Shown here piece by piece: positions 54,904-64,000 of a DNA stretch of 64,000 nucleotides (the first letter of the stretch is position 1; each line of letters begins with the position of its first letter). A program made the position numbers and the translations under genes. The notes under the pieces were generated by a model. The model saw only the letters and a list, made by a program, of their open reading frames with translations. It made no database searches and was not told where the DNA came from. The DNA lies in contig NZ_CP108458.1 in NCBI RefSeq assembly GCF_036242395.1, positions 1,736,001 to 1,800,000 of the forward strand, written 5' to 3'. This DNA is from Kitasatospora sp. NBC_01266 (GTDB lineage Bacteria; Actinomycetota; Actinomycetes; Streptomycetales; Streptomycetaceae).

Positions 54904-55470
54904 GTGACCGAGCAGCCGACCCGCCCGGAGACCACCACCCTGCGCCGCTACGGCCCGGGCGACGTCCCTGCTCTCCTCGACACGCTCACCGAGGTCTGGG
55001 TCGACGCCCACCAGGGCGACCGAGAGACCGCCGACGCCGGATTCGACGCCGACGGCCTGCGCCAGCAGATCGCCGGCCACGCGGCCAAACGCGACGGCTT
55101 CACCCTCATAGCCGCCTACCGTGACGGCGAACTGGCGGGGTTCGGGTACGCGTTCCCCGCCACCCCGTCCTACTGGTACGGCGAGCGGTTACTCCCCTCC
55201 ATCCCCGAACCCGCCCGCACCACCACCAGGTTGATCGGATTGTGCGAGCTTGCGGTGCGCCCCGGTTGGCAGGGGCAGGGGATCGGCACCGCACTCCACA
55301 CCGAACTCCTGCGGGTCCTCGACCCTGCCTGGTCGTCCCTGCTGGTCATGCCTGGCAACCAGTCCGCGCGCCGCCTCTACGACCGCCTCGGCTACACCTA
55401 CGCCGGTCCCTACCAGGCCGGCACCGACGGACCGGTCCTAGACCTGCTGCTCTGTGCTGTCGACGACTGA
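54904..55470 (+). CDS. GNAT-family N-acetyltransferase
   Basis: This 188-aa protein (196 aa if ATG 54880 is used) has the GNAT fold. LIGLCELAVRPGWQGQGIGTALH contains motif A with the acetyl-CoA loop R/Q-x-x-G-x-G/A (PGWQGQGIGT), and LLVMPGNQSARRLYDRLGYTYAG is the typical C-terminal motif. It would transfer an acetyl group from acetyl-CoA to an amine; the substrate is unknown. It contains a TTA leucine codon at 55189-55191 (GERLLPS), rare in Streptomyces and dependent on the bldA tRNA, so translation may be limited to late growth. The gene converges on the PKS gene at 55578 and is separated from it by a strong hairpin. A frame running further upstream to 54778 is rejected. Confidence 0.9.
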   Translation: MTEQPTRPETTTLRRYGPGDVPALLDTLTEVWVDAHQGDRETADAGFDADGLRQQIAGHAAKRDGFTLIAAYRDGELAGFGYAFPATPSYWYGERLLPSIPEPARTTTRLIGLCELAVRPGWQGQGIGTALHTELLRVLDPAWSSLLVMPGNQSARRLYDRLGYTYAGPYQAGTDGPVLDLLLCAVDD

Positions 55471-55530
55471 CCCCAAGAGGCAAGCCAGCCGCCGCGAGTA
55501 GGGTCACCGCCTCGCCCTCCTACCCAACCC

Positions 55531-55566
55531 GGGTGGGGGCGGTGCGCAACGGCGCCGCCCCCACCC
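55531..55566. terminator. Bidirectional terminator hairpin
   Basis: GGGTGGGGGCGG (55531-55542) pairs perfectly with CCGCCCCCACCC (55555-55566). The loop can extend the stem by two further G-C pairs past one T-G wobble. It lies in the 107-bp gap between the convergent GNAT and PKS genes. There is no T-run, which is common in streptomycetes. Confidence 0.7.
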
Positions 55567-55577
55567 GCCGTCCGCCG

Positions 55578-58500
55578 TCAGCCGCGCCCCAGGTCGCGGT
55601 TGATGAACGCGAACAGCTCCTCGTCGCTCGCGTCCGCCAGCGTGTCCCTGACCGGGGCGGCCGGGGCGGCTGCCGGGTCCTCGGTCGGGGGCGGGGTCGG
55701 GAGGGCGGGGCCGGCGTTCCACTGGGTGAGGAGGCTCTGCAGGCGCATCGCCACCTTGGCCCGGACCAGGTTGTCCACGTCTGCGGAGGCCGCCACGGCG
55801 TCCAGGCGGTTCAGTTCGGCGAGGAAGGCCTCGCCGGCCGGGGCCTGCTCCGGGAGGAGTTCGGCGCGCAGGTAGCGGACCAGGGCGGTCGGGGTCGGGT
55901 GGTCGAAGACCAGCGTCGCGGGCAGGGCCAGGCCGGTGGCCGCGCCGAGTTGGGTGCGGAAGTCCACCGCCGTCAGCGAGTCGAAGCCCATCGCGCTGAA
56001 CGAGCGGGTCGGCTCGACCGCCGCGCCGGAGGCGTGGCCCAGGGCGAGCGCGGCCTGGGTGCGGATCAGCTCCAGCAGGGCCTCGTCGCGGTCCGCCTCG
56101 GCGAGCCCCGCCAGCCGCTCGCGCAGTTGTTCGGCGCTGTCGCTGCGGCCCGCCACCGGGTCGGCCGTCGCCGCCGCCATCGCGTCCAGCGCCTGCGGGA
56201 CCCCGCGCAGCAGAGAACTTGCACGGGCCGCCGTGATGAGCGGGGTGAAGGTCTCCCAGACCACGTCCGCGACGGTCAGGCAGGTCTCGTCATCGTCCAG
56301 CGCGCCTTGCAGGGCGTTCCAGGCGGTGTCGGGGTCGAGCGCCGGCAGCCCCCGGCGGCGCAGGCCCTCGGCCCGCTCGCCGTCGGTGGCCATCCCGCCG
56401 CCGCCCCACGGGCCCCAGGCCACCGAGGTGGCCACCCGGCCGCCGGCCCGCCGGTTCACCGCGAGCGCGTCGAGGTAGGCGTTGGCGGAGGAGTAGGCGG
56501 ACTGGCCGCCGCTGCCCCAGATGCCGGAGATCGAGGAGAAGAGCACGAAGGCGTCCAACTCCGCGTCGGCCAGCAGCTCGTCCAGGTGGCGGGCGCCCGC
56601 GACCTTGGCCGCGACCACCTCGGCGAAGGCCGGCAGGTCGGTCTCGGCGATCGTCCCGGAGGCGCCGATCCCGGCGGCGTGCACCACCGCGCGGACCGGG
56701 GAGCCGTCCGCCGCCAGGCCGTCGAGCAGCTTGGCCAGCGCGCCGCGGTCCGCGATGTCGCAGGACTCGACGCTCACCCGCACGCCGGAGGCGGTGAGTT
56801 CGGCCGCCAGCTCGGCGGCGCCCGATGCCTCGATGCCGCGGCGGCTGACCAGCACCAGGTGCTCGGCGCCGTTCCCGGCCAGCCAGCGGGCGGCCCGGAC
56901 GCCGAGCGCGCCGGTGCCACCGGTGATCAGCACCGTACCGCGCGGGCGCCAGGACGGCCGGTTCATGGCCGCTGCCGCGCGGGGTGTGCGGACCAGCCGG
57001 CGGGCGTGCAGACCGGACGGGCGGATCACCAGCTGGTCCTCACCGTCCACGGCGGCGAGCGCACCGCGCAGTCGCTCCCGGGCGGTCGCGTCGAGCTGTG
57101 CCGGGAGGTCGATCACGCCGCCCCAGCGGTCGGCGCTCTCCAGCGCCACCACCCTTCCCATTCCGGCGAGTTGGGCCTGGTCGGGGTGGACCGCCTCGCC
57201 GGGCGCGACCGCCGCCCCGCCGCTGGTGACGCACCAGAGCGGTGCGCTGACGGCCGCGTCGCCGAGCGCCTGCACCAGCAGCAGGGTGTGCGCGACACCG
57301 GTGGTGATGGCCGGGTGCTTGGGGTGCGCGCTGCGGTCGAGACCGAGCAGCGACAGCACGCCGGACACCGACTCGGCTGTGGTGGCTCGCAGTTGGTCGG
57401 CCAGCGCGACCCGGTCGGTGTCCACGTCGTCGACCAGCACCCGGGTCACCGTGGCACCGCGCTCGGTGAGTGCGGTGATCGCCTGCTCCACCAGCGGGAG
57501 TTGGGTGCCACCGCCCGGCACCAGCACCAGCCAGCTGCCGGTGGCCGCCACCGGCGACGGGTCGCCGATCGCCTCCCAGCGCACCCGGTAGCGCCAACCG
57601 TCCAGCACCGAGTGCTCCTTGCGGCGGCGACGCCAGGAGGAGATGGCGGGCAGCAGCTCGCTGAGCGGCTGGGCCGGGTCGATCGCCAACTCGCTGCCGA
57701 GCGCGGCCAGGTCCTGCCGCTCGATCGCGTCCCAGAAGCTGCCCGCCTCCGCGTCCGGAGTGGACCCGGCGGCGGCAGCGACCGGGGTGCCCGAGCCCAG
57801 CCAGTAGCGGTCGCGCTGGAAGGCGTAGGTCGGCAGGTCCACCCGCTGGGCGCCGGTGCCGGCGAAGTACGCCTGCCAGTCGAGCCGCAGGCCCCGCACG
57901 TGCAGGCGGGCGACGGCGGTGGCCAGGGTGTGCACCTCGGCGCGCCCGGCCCGCTGGACCGGGGTCCAGGCGGGGTCGGCGGCCATCGCGGTGAGGACAC
58001 CGTCGGGGCCGAGTTCGGCGAAGGTGCCGACGCCCTGCTCCTGGAGGGTGGCGACGCCGTCGGCGAAGCGGACGGCCTCGCGGACGTGGCGCACCCAGTA
58101 GTCGGGGGTGGTGAGGTCGGCGGTGAGGGTGCCGGTGAGGTTGGAGACCACCGGGATGCGCGGGGCGGTGTAGGTGAGGGACTCGGCGACCGCGCGGAAC
58201 TCGGCCAGCATCGGGTCCATCAGCGCGGAGTGGAAGGCGTGGCTGACGGTGAGGCGCTTGACCTTGCGGCCCTCGGCGCGGAACCCCGCCTCGAGAGAAG
58301 CGACATCTGCCTCGGCGCCCGAAACGACGATCGAGTCAGGCCCGTTGACGGCGGCGATGTCCACCGTGCCACTGAGGGCGACGCGGACCTCGTCCTCGGT
58401 GGCCTGCACCGCGAGCATCGCGCCACCCGCCGGCAGCGCCTGCATCAGCCGGCCACGAGCGGCCACCAGCGTGCAGGCGTCCTCAAGCGACCAGACACCC

Positions 58501-61500
58501 GCGACGTGCGCGGCGGCCAACTCACCGATCGAGTGACCCGCGAGGTAGTCCGGCCGGACGCCCCAGGACTCCAGCAGCCGGAACAGCGCCACCTCGATCG
58601 CGAACAACCCGGCCTGCGTGTAGACGGTCTGGTCGAGCAGCTCGGACTCGGTGTCGAACAGCACCTCCCGCAACGGGCGTTCCAGCTCCGCGTCGAACCG
58701 CTCACACACCTCGTCCAGCGCGGCAGCGAACACCGGGAAGGCGTCGCGGAGTTCACGCCCCATCCCGGCCCGCTGGCTGCCCTGGCCGGAGAAGACGAAG
58801 GCTGTCAGCCCCTCGGCCTTCATCCCGGTCGCCACCGCACCCGAGGCCCGCCCCTCGGCGAGCGCGTCCAGGCCGTCCAGCAGCTGCGCCCGGTCGTCGG
58901 TGACGACGGCGGCCCGGTGCTCGAACGCCGCGCGGCTGGTGGCCAGCGAGTAGGCGGTGTCCAGCAGGCTCAACTCGGGCTCGGCGCGCAGCCGGGCGGC
59001 GAGTCCGCGGGCCTGCTCGCGCAGCGTGTCGGCGCTGCGGGCGGAGAGCGTGACGGTGGCGGTCGACCGGCTGTCGGGCCCGTGCGCGTCGGCCGCGCGG
59101 TGCGGCTCGGCGACCGGGGCGACGTCCTCGATGATCGCGTGCACATTGGTGCCGCTGATGCCGAAGGCCGAGATGCCGGCCCGGCGCGGCCGGTCCGCCG
59201 ACGCCGTCCAGGCCACCTCCTCGGTGAGCAGGCGCACCGCGCCCGCCGTCCACTCCACGTGCGAGGTCGGCTCGTCCACGTGCAGGGTGCGCGGCAGCAG
59301 TTCGTGCCGCATCGCCATCACCATCTTGATGATCCCGCCGACGCCGGCCGCCGACTGCATGTGGCCGAGGTTCGACTTGAGCGAGCCGAGCAGCAGCGGG
59401 TTCGCAGCGTCGCGGTCGCGGCCGTAGGTGGCCAGCAGTGCCTGCGCCTCGATCGGGTCGCCCAGCGGCGTTCCGGTGCCGTGCGCCTCGACCACGTCGA
59501 CCTGGTCCGCCGTCAGCCGGGCGTTGGCCAGCGCCTGGCGGATCACCCGCTGCTGAGCGGGGCCGTTGGGGGCGGTCAGGCCGTTCGAAGCGCCGTCCTG
59601 GTTGACGGCCGTGCCGCGCACCACCGCGAGCACCGGGTGCCCCTGGCGTCGCGCCTCGGAGAGCGGCTCGACCAGCAGCATGCCGACGCCCTCGGCCCAG
59701 CCCGTGCCGTCCGCCGACTCCGCGAAGGACTTGCACCGGCCGTCGGCGGCCAGCCCGCGCTGGCGGCTGAACTCGGTGAACATCCCCGGCGTCGCCATCA
59801 CCGCCGCGCCGCCGACCAGCGCCATCCCGCACTCGCCCTGCCGCAGCGCCTGGACGGCCAGGTGCAGCGCGACCAGGGAGGAGGAGCAGGCGGTGTCGAC
59901 CGTCATCGACGGGCCTTCGAGCCCGAAGGTGTAGGAGAGGCGGCCGGAGACCACGCTGCCGGTGTTGCCGGTCAGCAGGTGGCCTTCCAGGCCGTCCGGC
60001 AGCTCGCCGGAGAGAACAGAGCCGTAGCCGGAGGGCGCGGCGCCGATGAAGACGCCGGCCTGGCGCCCGCGCACGGTGGCCGGGTCAAGCCCTGCTCGCT
60101 CGAACACCTCCCACGCCGTTTCGAGCAGCAGGCGCTGCTGCGGGTCCATGGCCAGCGCCTCGCGCGGCGAGATCCCGAAGAACGCGGCGTCGAAGCCGGC
60201 CACGTCGTAGAGGAAGCCGCCCTCGCGGACGTAGGAGGTGCCGGCCCGGTTCAGCTCGGCGTCGAAGAGGCCGTCCACGTCCCAGCCACGGTCGGTCGGG
60301 AACCCGGACACCGCATCGCCGCCGCTCGCCACCAGCTCCCAGAGCTCCTCGGGCGAGCGGACGCCACCCGGGAAGCGGCAGCTCATGGCCACGATCGCGA
60401 TCGGGTCCTCGGCGGTGCCGACGGGCTGCGCGACGGTGGCCGCGGGGGCCGCAGCCGTGCGGTCGGGCGTGTCGGCGCCCGGCAGTTCGGCGCCCAGGTG
60501 CAGGGCGAGCGCGGCGACGGTCGGGTGGTCGAAGACCAGGGTGGCGGGCAGCCGAAGGCCGGTCGCCGCGTTCAGGCGGTTGCGCAGTTCGACGGAGGTG
60601 AGCGAGTCGAAGCCCAGGTCCTTGAAGGCCCGGTCCGCCTCGACACCCGCGACCGAGCTGTGCCCCAGGACGGCGGCGACGCTCGCCCGGACCAGGTCGA
60701 GCAGCGCCCGTTCCCGCTCGGCACCGGCCAGCCCGGCGAGCCGCTCGAGCAGGCCCCCTTGCTCGCCGCGCGAGTCGCCGGTGGCGGCGACCCGACGCCG
60801 GGTGACCCGGACGAGTTCGCGCAGCAGCAGCGGCACGCCGTGCTCCGCGCCACGCTCGCGCAGCGTGGCCAGGTCCAGGCGCGCCGGGAGCAGCAGCGCC
60901 TCGGCACTGGCCCGCGCCGCGTCGAACAGGCCCAGACCCTGGTCCGGGCTGAACGGCAGCACCCCGGCTTCGGCCATCCGGCGCAGGTCGGCCTCGGTCA
61001 GCTCCTCGGTCATGCCACCGCCGGACTGCTGCCACGGGCCCCAGGCGAGCGAGCTCGCGGGCAGGCCGAGCGAGCGGCGGTGGGCGGCCAGGGCGTCCAA
61101 ATAGGCGTTGGCCGCCGCGTAGTTGGCCTGACCGGCGCCACCGAAGACACCGGAGGCGGAGGAGAAGAGCACGAAGGCGGACAGGTTGTGATGGAGCGTC
61201 AGTTCGTGCAGGTGGCGGGCGGCGTCGGCCTTGGGCGCCCGGACGGCGGCCAGCCGCTCGGGGGTCATGCCCTCGATCAGACCGTCGTCCAGCACACCGG
61301 CCGTGTGCACCACCGCCGTCAGCTCGCGACCGGCGATCGCGCGGGCGAGCGCGTCGCGGTCGGCGACGTCGCAGGCCACGGCCTCGGCGGTGGCGCCCAG
61401 TTCGGCGAGGTCGGCGAGCAGCTCGGCGGCGCCGGGCGCCTCGGGGCCACGGCGGCTGAGCAGCAGGAGGTTGCGGGCGCCGTGCTCGGTGACCAGGTGG

Positions 61501-64000
61501 CGGGCGACCAGGGCGCCGAGCGAGCCGGTGCCGCCGGTGACCAGCACCGTGCGCTCGGGGTCCAGCGACTGCGGGACCGTGAGCACGACCTTGCCGATGT
61601 GCTTGGCCTGGCTGACGAAGCGGAACGCCTCCCGGGCCTGGCGCACGTCCCACACCCGGACGGGCAGCGTCTCGATCGTGCCGGACGCGAACAACTCCAG
61701 CAGCTCGGCGAGGAGTTCACCGATCCGCGCCGGGCCGGCCTCGACCAGGTCGAACGCCCGGTAAGCGACACCCTCGGGGACGTCCGTGCGGATGTCGGTC
61801 TTGCCCATCTCCAGGAACCGGCCACCACGCGGCAGCAGGTCCAGCGAGGCGTCCACGAACTCACCCGCGAGGGCGTTCAGGACCACGTCCACACCCTGGC
61901 CGTCCGTGACGGCCAGGAACTTGTCACGGAAGCCGAGGTCACGCGAGGACGCGATGTGGTCCTCGTCGAGGCCGAGTTCGCGCAGCGTGTCCCACTTGCC
62001 CGGGCTCGCGGTCGCGAAGACCTCCGCGCCCAGGTGACGGGCGAGTTGGATCGCCGCCATACCCACACCACCGGCGCCCGCGTGCACCAGCACCCGCTCA
62101 CCGGCCTTGACCGCACCCAGATCCGACCACGCGTACAGCGCCGTCAGGAAGACGATCGGCACCGACGCCGCCCGCGCGAACGACCACCCGGCCGGAACCG
62201 GCGCCACCATCCGGTGGTCCGTCACCGCGAATGGCCCGAACCCACCACCGAACATCCCCAGCACCCGGTCACCAACGGCCAGCCCGGCAACTCCCGGGCC
62301 CACCTCGGCCACCACACCCGCGCCCTCGATACCCAGCGGCGCCACCACCGGATACATGCCCAGCGCGTTCAGCACATCACGGAAGTTCACACCACCGGCC
62401 CGCACCGCGATCCGGACCTGACCCTCGGCCAACTCCTCGATCGGTGCCTCGATGAGCTCCAACGCCTCCAACGTGCCACGCTCGACACTGTCCAACCGCC
62501 ACGCCACCGCACCAGCCGGCACCGCGAGTTCACCCGCCGTGTCCGCCCGGGAGAGGCGCGGCGCGAGGACCTGGCCGGCCCGCAGCGCCAGCTGCGACTC
62601 GCCCGAGGCCACTGCCCTTGGCAGCGCCGCCCACGACTCCGCCGAGCCGTCGACGTCCACCAGCACCACCCGGTCCGGGTGTTCGGACTGCGCCGAACGC
62701 ACCAGGCCCCAGACGGCGGCGGCCTCGAGGTCCGCCACGCCCTCACCGGTGGTCGTGGCGACCGCCGCGCGGGTCAGCAGCACCAGGCGCGCGCCGGCAT
62801 ACCGCTCGTCGGCCAGCCAGCCCTGGAGCAGCTCCAGCGTCTGCGGCGGCGTGCCGGCGCAGGCCGCCAGCACCGAGGCCCCGGCCGGGTCGGCCGACGG
62901 CAGTCCCGTGCCCAGCGTGTCCTCGCCGAGCAGCGCCCAGCCCTCGGGCGTCCCGGCGCCGACCGGGACCGCCGACCAGGCGAGCCGGAAGAGCGAGTCA
63001 CCGCGCGTGTCGGGTGCCTTGAACTGGTCCGACGTCACCTGCCGCAGCACCAGCGACTCCACCGCGAGGATCGGTGCGCCCGACTCGTCCGCCGCGAACA
63101 GCGACACGCCGTCGGTACCCGTCCGCGACAGGCGCACCCGCAGGGCAGCGGCGCCCGAGGCGAAGAGCGACACGCCCGACCAGGAGAACGGCAGTCCACC
63201 GCTCCGCTGCGACACGCCGTCGCCGTCCCTGTCGCCATCGCCGTCGCCATCGCCCGCCGCCGGGTCCGCGTTCAGCGCGGTGGCGTGCAGGGCGGCGTCC
63301 AGCAGCGCCGGGTGCAGGCCGAAGCTGTCGGCAGCAGCGCCCTCCGGCAGCGCGACCTCGGCGAACACCTCGTCGCCACGCCGCCAGGCGGCCCGCAGGC
63401 CCTGGAAGGACGGGCCGTAGGCGAACCCGCGCTCGGCGAAGTCGGGGTAGAGCGTCCCGACCGGCACAGCAGTCGCGCCACTCGGCGGCCAAGCAGTCAA
63501 CTCGGCGCTGGTGGGCGGCTCCTGACGGGTCCCGGTGAGCGTGCCGGTCGCGTGCCGGCGCCAGTCGGCGTCGTCCTGGAGCAGGGAGTGGATGCTCAGC
63601 GAGCGCACACCGTCCTGCTCCTCCGCGCCGACCCGGACCTGCACCTGAACGGACTCGCCCTCGGCGAGCACCAGCGGTGCCTCCAGCACGAGTTCGTCCA
63701 CCCCGTGGCTGCCGACCTGGTCGGCGGCGCGCATGGCGAGCTCGACGAAGGCGGTGCCCGGCAGCAGGACATGGTCCATGATCCGGTGCTCGGCGAGCCA
63801 CGGGTGGGTCGAGAGCGACAACCGACCGGTCAGGACGGCGCCTTCACCGTCGGCGAGAGCAACGGCCGCCCCGAGCAGCGGGTGGTCGGTGGCCCGCAGG
63901 CCGAGTTCCGTCACGTCCCCCGAGAAGCCGGTGGCCATGGTCGGCCAGTAACGCGCGTGCTGGAAGGCGTAGGTGGGCAGGTCGACGTGCGCGGTGCCGG
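55578..64000 (-). CDS. Modular type I polyketide synthase, 3' part (5' end outside window)
   Basis: The frame is open to the right edge: 2806 residues plus stop are visible. It reads the AT-DH linker (VDLPTYAFQ), then DH-ER-KR-ACP of one module, then a complete KS-AT-KR-ACP module, then a C-terminal tail with the docking signature [13 protein letters not shown]. The internal ATG at 63938 is not the real start because homologous PKS sequence continues upstream of it. No thioesterase is present, so the chain is passed on. The tail resembles class 1 docking domains and could dock onto the N-terminus of the PKS at 48294, with which it shares strand and style, although 7 kb of unrelated genes lie between. 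The ER-KR region is a near-copy of that in the third module of the 5393-aa PKS. Confidence 0.96.
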   Translation of the reverse strand, partial: GTAHVDLPTYAFQHARYWPTMATGFSGDVTELGLRATDHPLLGAAVALADGEGAVLTGRLSLSTHPWLAEHRIMDHVLLPGTAFVELAMRAADQVGSHGVDELVLEAPLVLAEGESVQVQVRVGAEEQDGVRSLSIHSLLQDDADWRRHATGTLTGTRQEPPTSAELTAWPPSGATAVPVGTLYPDFAERGFAYGPSFQGLRAAWRRGDEVFAEVALPEGAAADSFGLHPALLDAALHATALNADPAAGDGDGDGDRDGDGVSQRSGGLPFSWSGVSLFASGAAALRVRLSRTGTDGVSLFAADESGAPILAVESLVLRQVTSDQFKAPDTRGDSLFRLAWSAVPVGAGTPEGWALLGEDTLGTGLPSADPAGASVLAACAGTPPQTLELLQGWLADERYAGARLVLLTRAAVATTTGEGVADLEAAAVWGLVRSAQSEHPDRVVLVDVDGSAESWAALPRAVASGESQLALRAGQVLAPRLSRADTAGELAVPAGAVAWRLDSVERGTLEALELIEAPIEELAEGQVRIAVRAGGVNFRDVLNALGMYPVVAPLGIEGAGVVAEVGPGVAGLAVGDRVLGMFGGGFGPFAVTDHRMVAPVPAGWSFARAASVPIVFLTALYAWSDLGAVKAGERVLVHAGAGGVGMAAIQLARHLGAEVFATASPGKWDTLRELGLDEDHIASSRDLGFRDKFLAVTDGQGVDVVLNALAGEFVDASLDLLPRGGRFLEMGKTDIRTDVPEGVAYRAFDLVEAGPARIGELLAELLELFASGTIETLPVRVWDVRQAREAFRFVSQAKHIGKVVLTVPQSLDPERTVLVTGGTGSLGALVARHLVTEHGARNLLLLSRRGPEAPGAAELLADLAELGATAEAVACDVADRDALARAIAGRELTAVVHTAGVLDDGLIEGMTPERLAAVRAPKADAARHLHELTLHHNLSAFVLFSSASGVFGGAGQANYAAANAYLDALAAHRRSLGLPASSLAWGPWQQSGGGMTEELTEADLRRMAEAGVLPFSPDQGLGLFDAARASAEALLLPARLDLATLRERGAEHGVPLLLRELVRVTRRRVAATGDSRGEQGGLLERLAGLAGAERERALLDLVRASVAAVLGHSSVAGVEADRAFKDLGFDSLTSVELRNRLNAATGLRLPATLVFDHPTVAALALHLGAELPGADTPDRTAAAPAATVAQPVGTAEDPIAIVAMSCRFPGGVRSPEELWELVASGGDAVSGFPTDRGWDVDGLFDAELNRAGTSYVREGGFLYDVAGFDAAFFGISPREALAMDPQQRLLLETAWEVFERAGLDPATVRGRQAGVFIGAAPSGYGSVLSGELPDGLEGHLLTGNTGSVVSGRLSYTFGLEGPSMTVDTACSSSLVALHLAVQALRQGECGMALVGGAAVMATPGMFTEFSRQRGLAADGRCKSFAESADGTGWAEGVGMLLVEPLSEARRQGHPVLAVVRGTAVNQDGASNGLTAPNGPAQQRVIRQALANARLTADQVDVVEAHGTGTPLGDPIEAQALLATYGRDRDAANPLLLGSLKSNLGHMQSAAGVGGIIKMVMAMRHELLPRTLHVDEPTSHVEWTAGAVRLLTEEVAWTASADRPRRAGISAFGISGTNVHAIIEDVAPVAEPHRAADAHGPDSRSTATVTLSARSADTLREQARGLAARLRAEPELSLLDTAYSLATSRAAFEHRAAVVTDDRAQLLDGLDALAEGRASGAVATGMKAEGLTAFVFSGQGSQRAGMGRELRDAFPVFAAALDEVCERFDAELERPLREVLFDTESELLDQTVYTQAGLFAIEVALFRLLESWGVRPDYLAGHSIGELAAAHVAGVWSLEDACTLVAARGRLMQALPAGGAMLAVQATEDEVRVALSGTVDIAAVNGPDSIVVSGAEADVASLEAGFRAEGRKVKRLTVSHAFHSALMDPMLAEFRAVAESLTYTAPRIPVVSNLTGTLTADLTTPDYWVRHVREAVRFADGVATLQEQGVGTFAELGPDGVLTAMAADPAWTPVQRAGRAEVHTLATAVARLHVRGLRLDWQAYFAGTGAQRVDLPTYAFQRDRYWLGSGTPVAAAAGSTPDAEAGSFWDAIERQDLAALGSELAIDPAQPLSELLPAISSWRRRRKEHSVLDGWRYRVRWEAIGDPSPVAATGSWLVLVPGGGTQLPLVEQAITALTERGATVTRVLVDDVDTDRVALADQLRATTAESVSGVLSLLGLDRSAHPKHPAITTGVAHTLLLVQALGDAAVSAPLWCVTSGGAAVAPGEAVHPDQAQLAGMGRVVALESADRWGGVIDLPAQLDATARERLRGALAAVDGEDQLVIRPSGLHARRLVRTPRAAAAMNRPSWRPRGTVLITGGTGALGVRAARWLAGNGAEHLVLVSRRGIEASGAAELAAELTASGVRVSVESCDIADRGALAKLLDGLAADGSPVRAVVHAAGIGASGTIAETDLPAFAEVVAAKVAGARHLDELLADAELDAFVLFSSISGIWGSGGQSAYSSANAYLDALAVNRRAGGRVATSVAWGPWGGGGMATDGERAEGLRRRGLPALDPDTAWNALQGALDDDETCLTVADVVWETFTPLITAARASSLLRGVPQALDAMAAATADPVAGRSDSAEQLRERLAGLAEADRDEALLELIRTQAALALGHASGAAVEPTRSFSAMGFDSLTAVDFRTQLGAATGLALPATLVFDHPTPTALVRYLRAELLPEQAPAGEAFLAELNRLDAVAASADVDNLVRAKVAMRLQSLLTQWNAGPALPTPPPTEDPAAAPAAPVRDTLADASDEELFAFINRDLGRG
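55860..60420 (-). other. Right-edge PKS, last module: KS-AT(malonyl)-KR(A1)-ACP
   Basis: KS at about 60420-59130 with TACSSS and EAHGTGT; AT at 58800-57800 with GHSIGE and HAFH (malonyl); KR at 57610-56200; ACP at 56060-55870 with GFDSL. The KR lacks LDD (it reads [10 protein letters not shown]) and has WGSGGQSAY, the A1 fingerprint predicting an L-hydroxyl. Ser, Tyr and Asn are present. Confidence 0.88.
60480..64000 (-). other. Right-edge PKS, first visible module (partial): DH-ER-KR(B)-ACP
   Basis: DH at about 63900-63040, ER at 62440-61590, KR at 61555-60960, ACP at 60680-60490. The DH His lies in [10 protein letters not shown], where the conserved Gly is Asp; DAALH is intact. A (GD)n low-complexity insertion (63214-63256) sits in a DH loop. 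The ER has [13 protein letters not shown]. The KR has GGTGSLG, LDD and [13 protein letters not shown]. The ACP has GFDSL. KS and AT lie outside, so the extender unit is unknown. Full reduction is predicted if the DH is active. Confidence 0.85.
63214..63256 (-). repeat. Asp-Gly codon repeat inside a PKS dehydratase domain
   Basis: About seven GAC/GAT-GGC alternations, with one Arg interruption, encode a DG-rich loop ([13 protein letters not shown]). The other DH domains in the window have short, different sequences at this place. It is in frame and probably arose by slippage. Confidence 0.8.

Overview
The window is very GC-rich actinomycete DNA, most likely from Streptomyces or a close relative. 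The evidence is the strong C/G third-position bias, the modular type I polyketide synthase (PKS) genes, and the regulator pair with DUF5753 and DUF397 domains that is typical of streptomycetes. About 57 of the 64 kb belongs to three PKS genes on the minus strand. I cannot name the species or the compound.

Layout, in the direction of PKS transcription (right to left). At 64000-55578 is the 3' part of a PKS gene that enters from the right edge; it holds the DH-ER-KR-ACP end of one module plus one complete KS-AT-KR-ACP module and a C-terminal docking tail. At 55.5-48.6 kb is a non-PKS island, mostly on the plus strand: a GNAT acetyltransferase, a broken-looking HTH regulator, an XRE/DUF5753 plus DUF397 pair, an SDR reductase, a TetR regulator divergent from an alpha/beta hydrolase, and a second TetR regulator divergent from a quinone oxidoreductase. 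At 48294-32113 is a complete three-module PKS (5393 aa). At 32066 to the left edge is one uninterrupted reading frame of at least 10,688 codons with six complete modules and most of the KS-AT-DH part of a seventh. It is not closed in the window.

How it works together. Docking-type N- and C-termini suggest the order 64-kb-end protein, then the 5393-aa protein, then the giant protein. Read this way the visible modules add mainly malonyl units (eight of the eleven AT domains that can be read; three are methylmalonyl, and the AT of the first partial module lies outside). The predicted beta-carbon states are: CH2, OH, C=C, OH, CH2, OH, OH, OH, CH2, OH, OH, then a dehydrating module. This is a mostly saturated polyol chain with few methyl branches. 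Neither a loading module nor a thioesterase is in the window.

The most notable signals are: the giant single ORF; a patchy 4-kb duplication inside it at a constant 15.29-kb offset, whose edges fall at the start of AT and the end of KS; a block with foreign codon use shared by two modules in different genes; three tandem 21-bp palindromic operators between the hydrolase and its TetR regulator; and a cluster of CCCCTA/TAGGGG inverted repeats on the putative promoter of the two-gene PKS operon.
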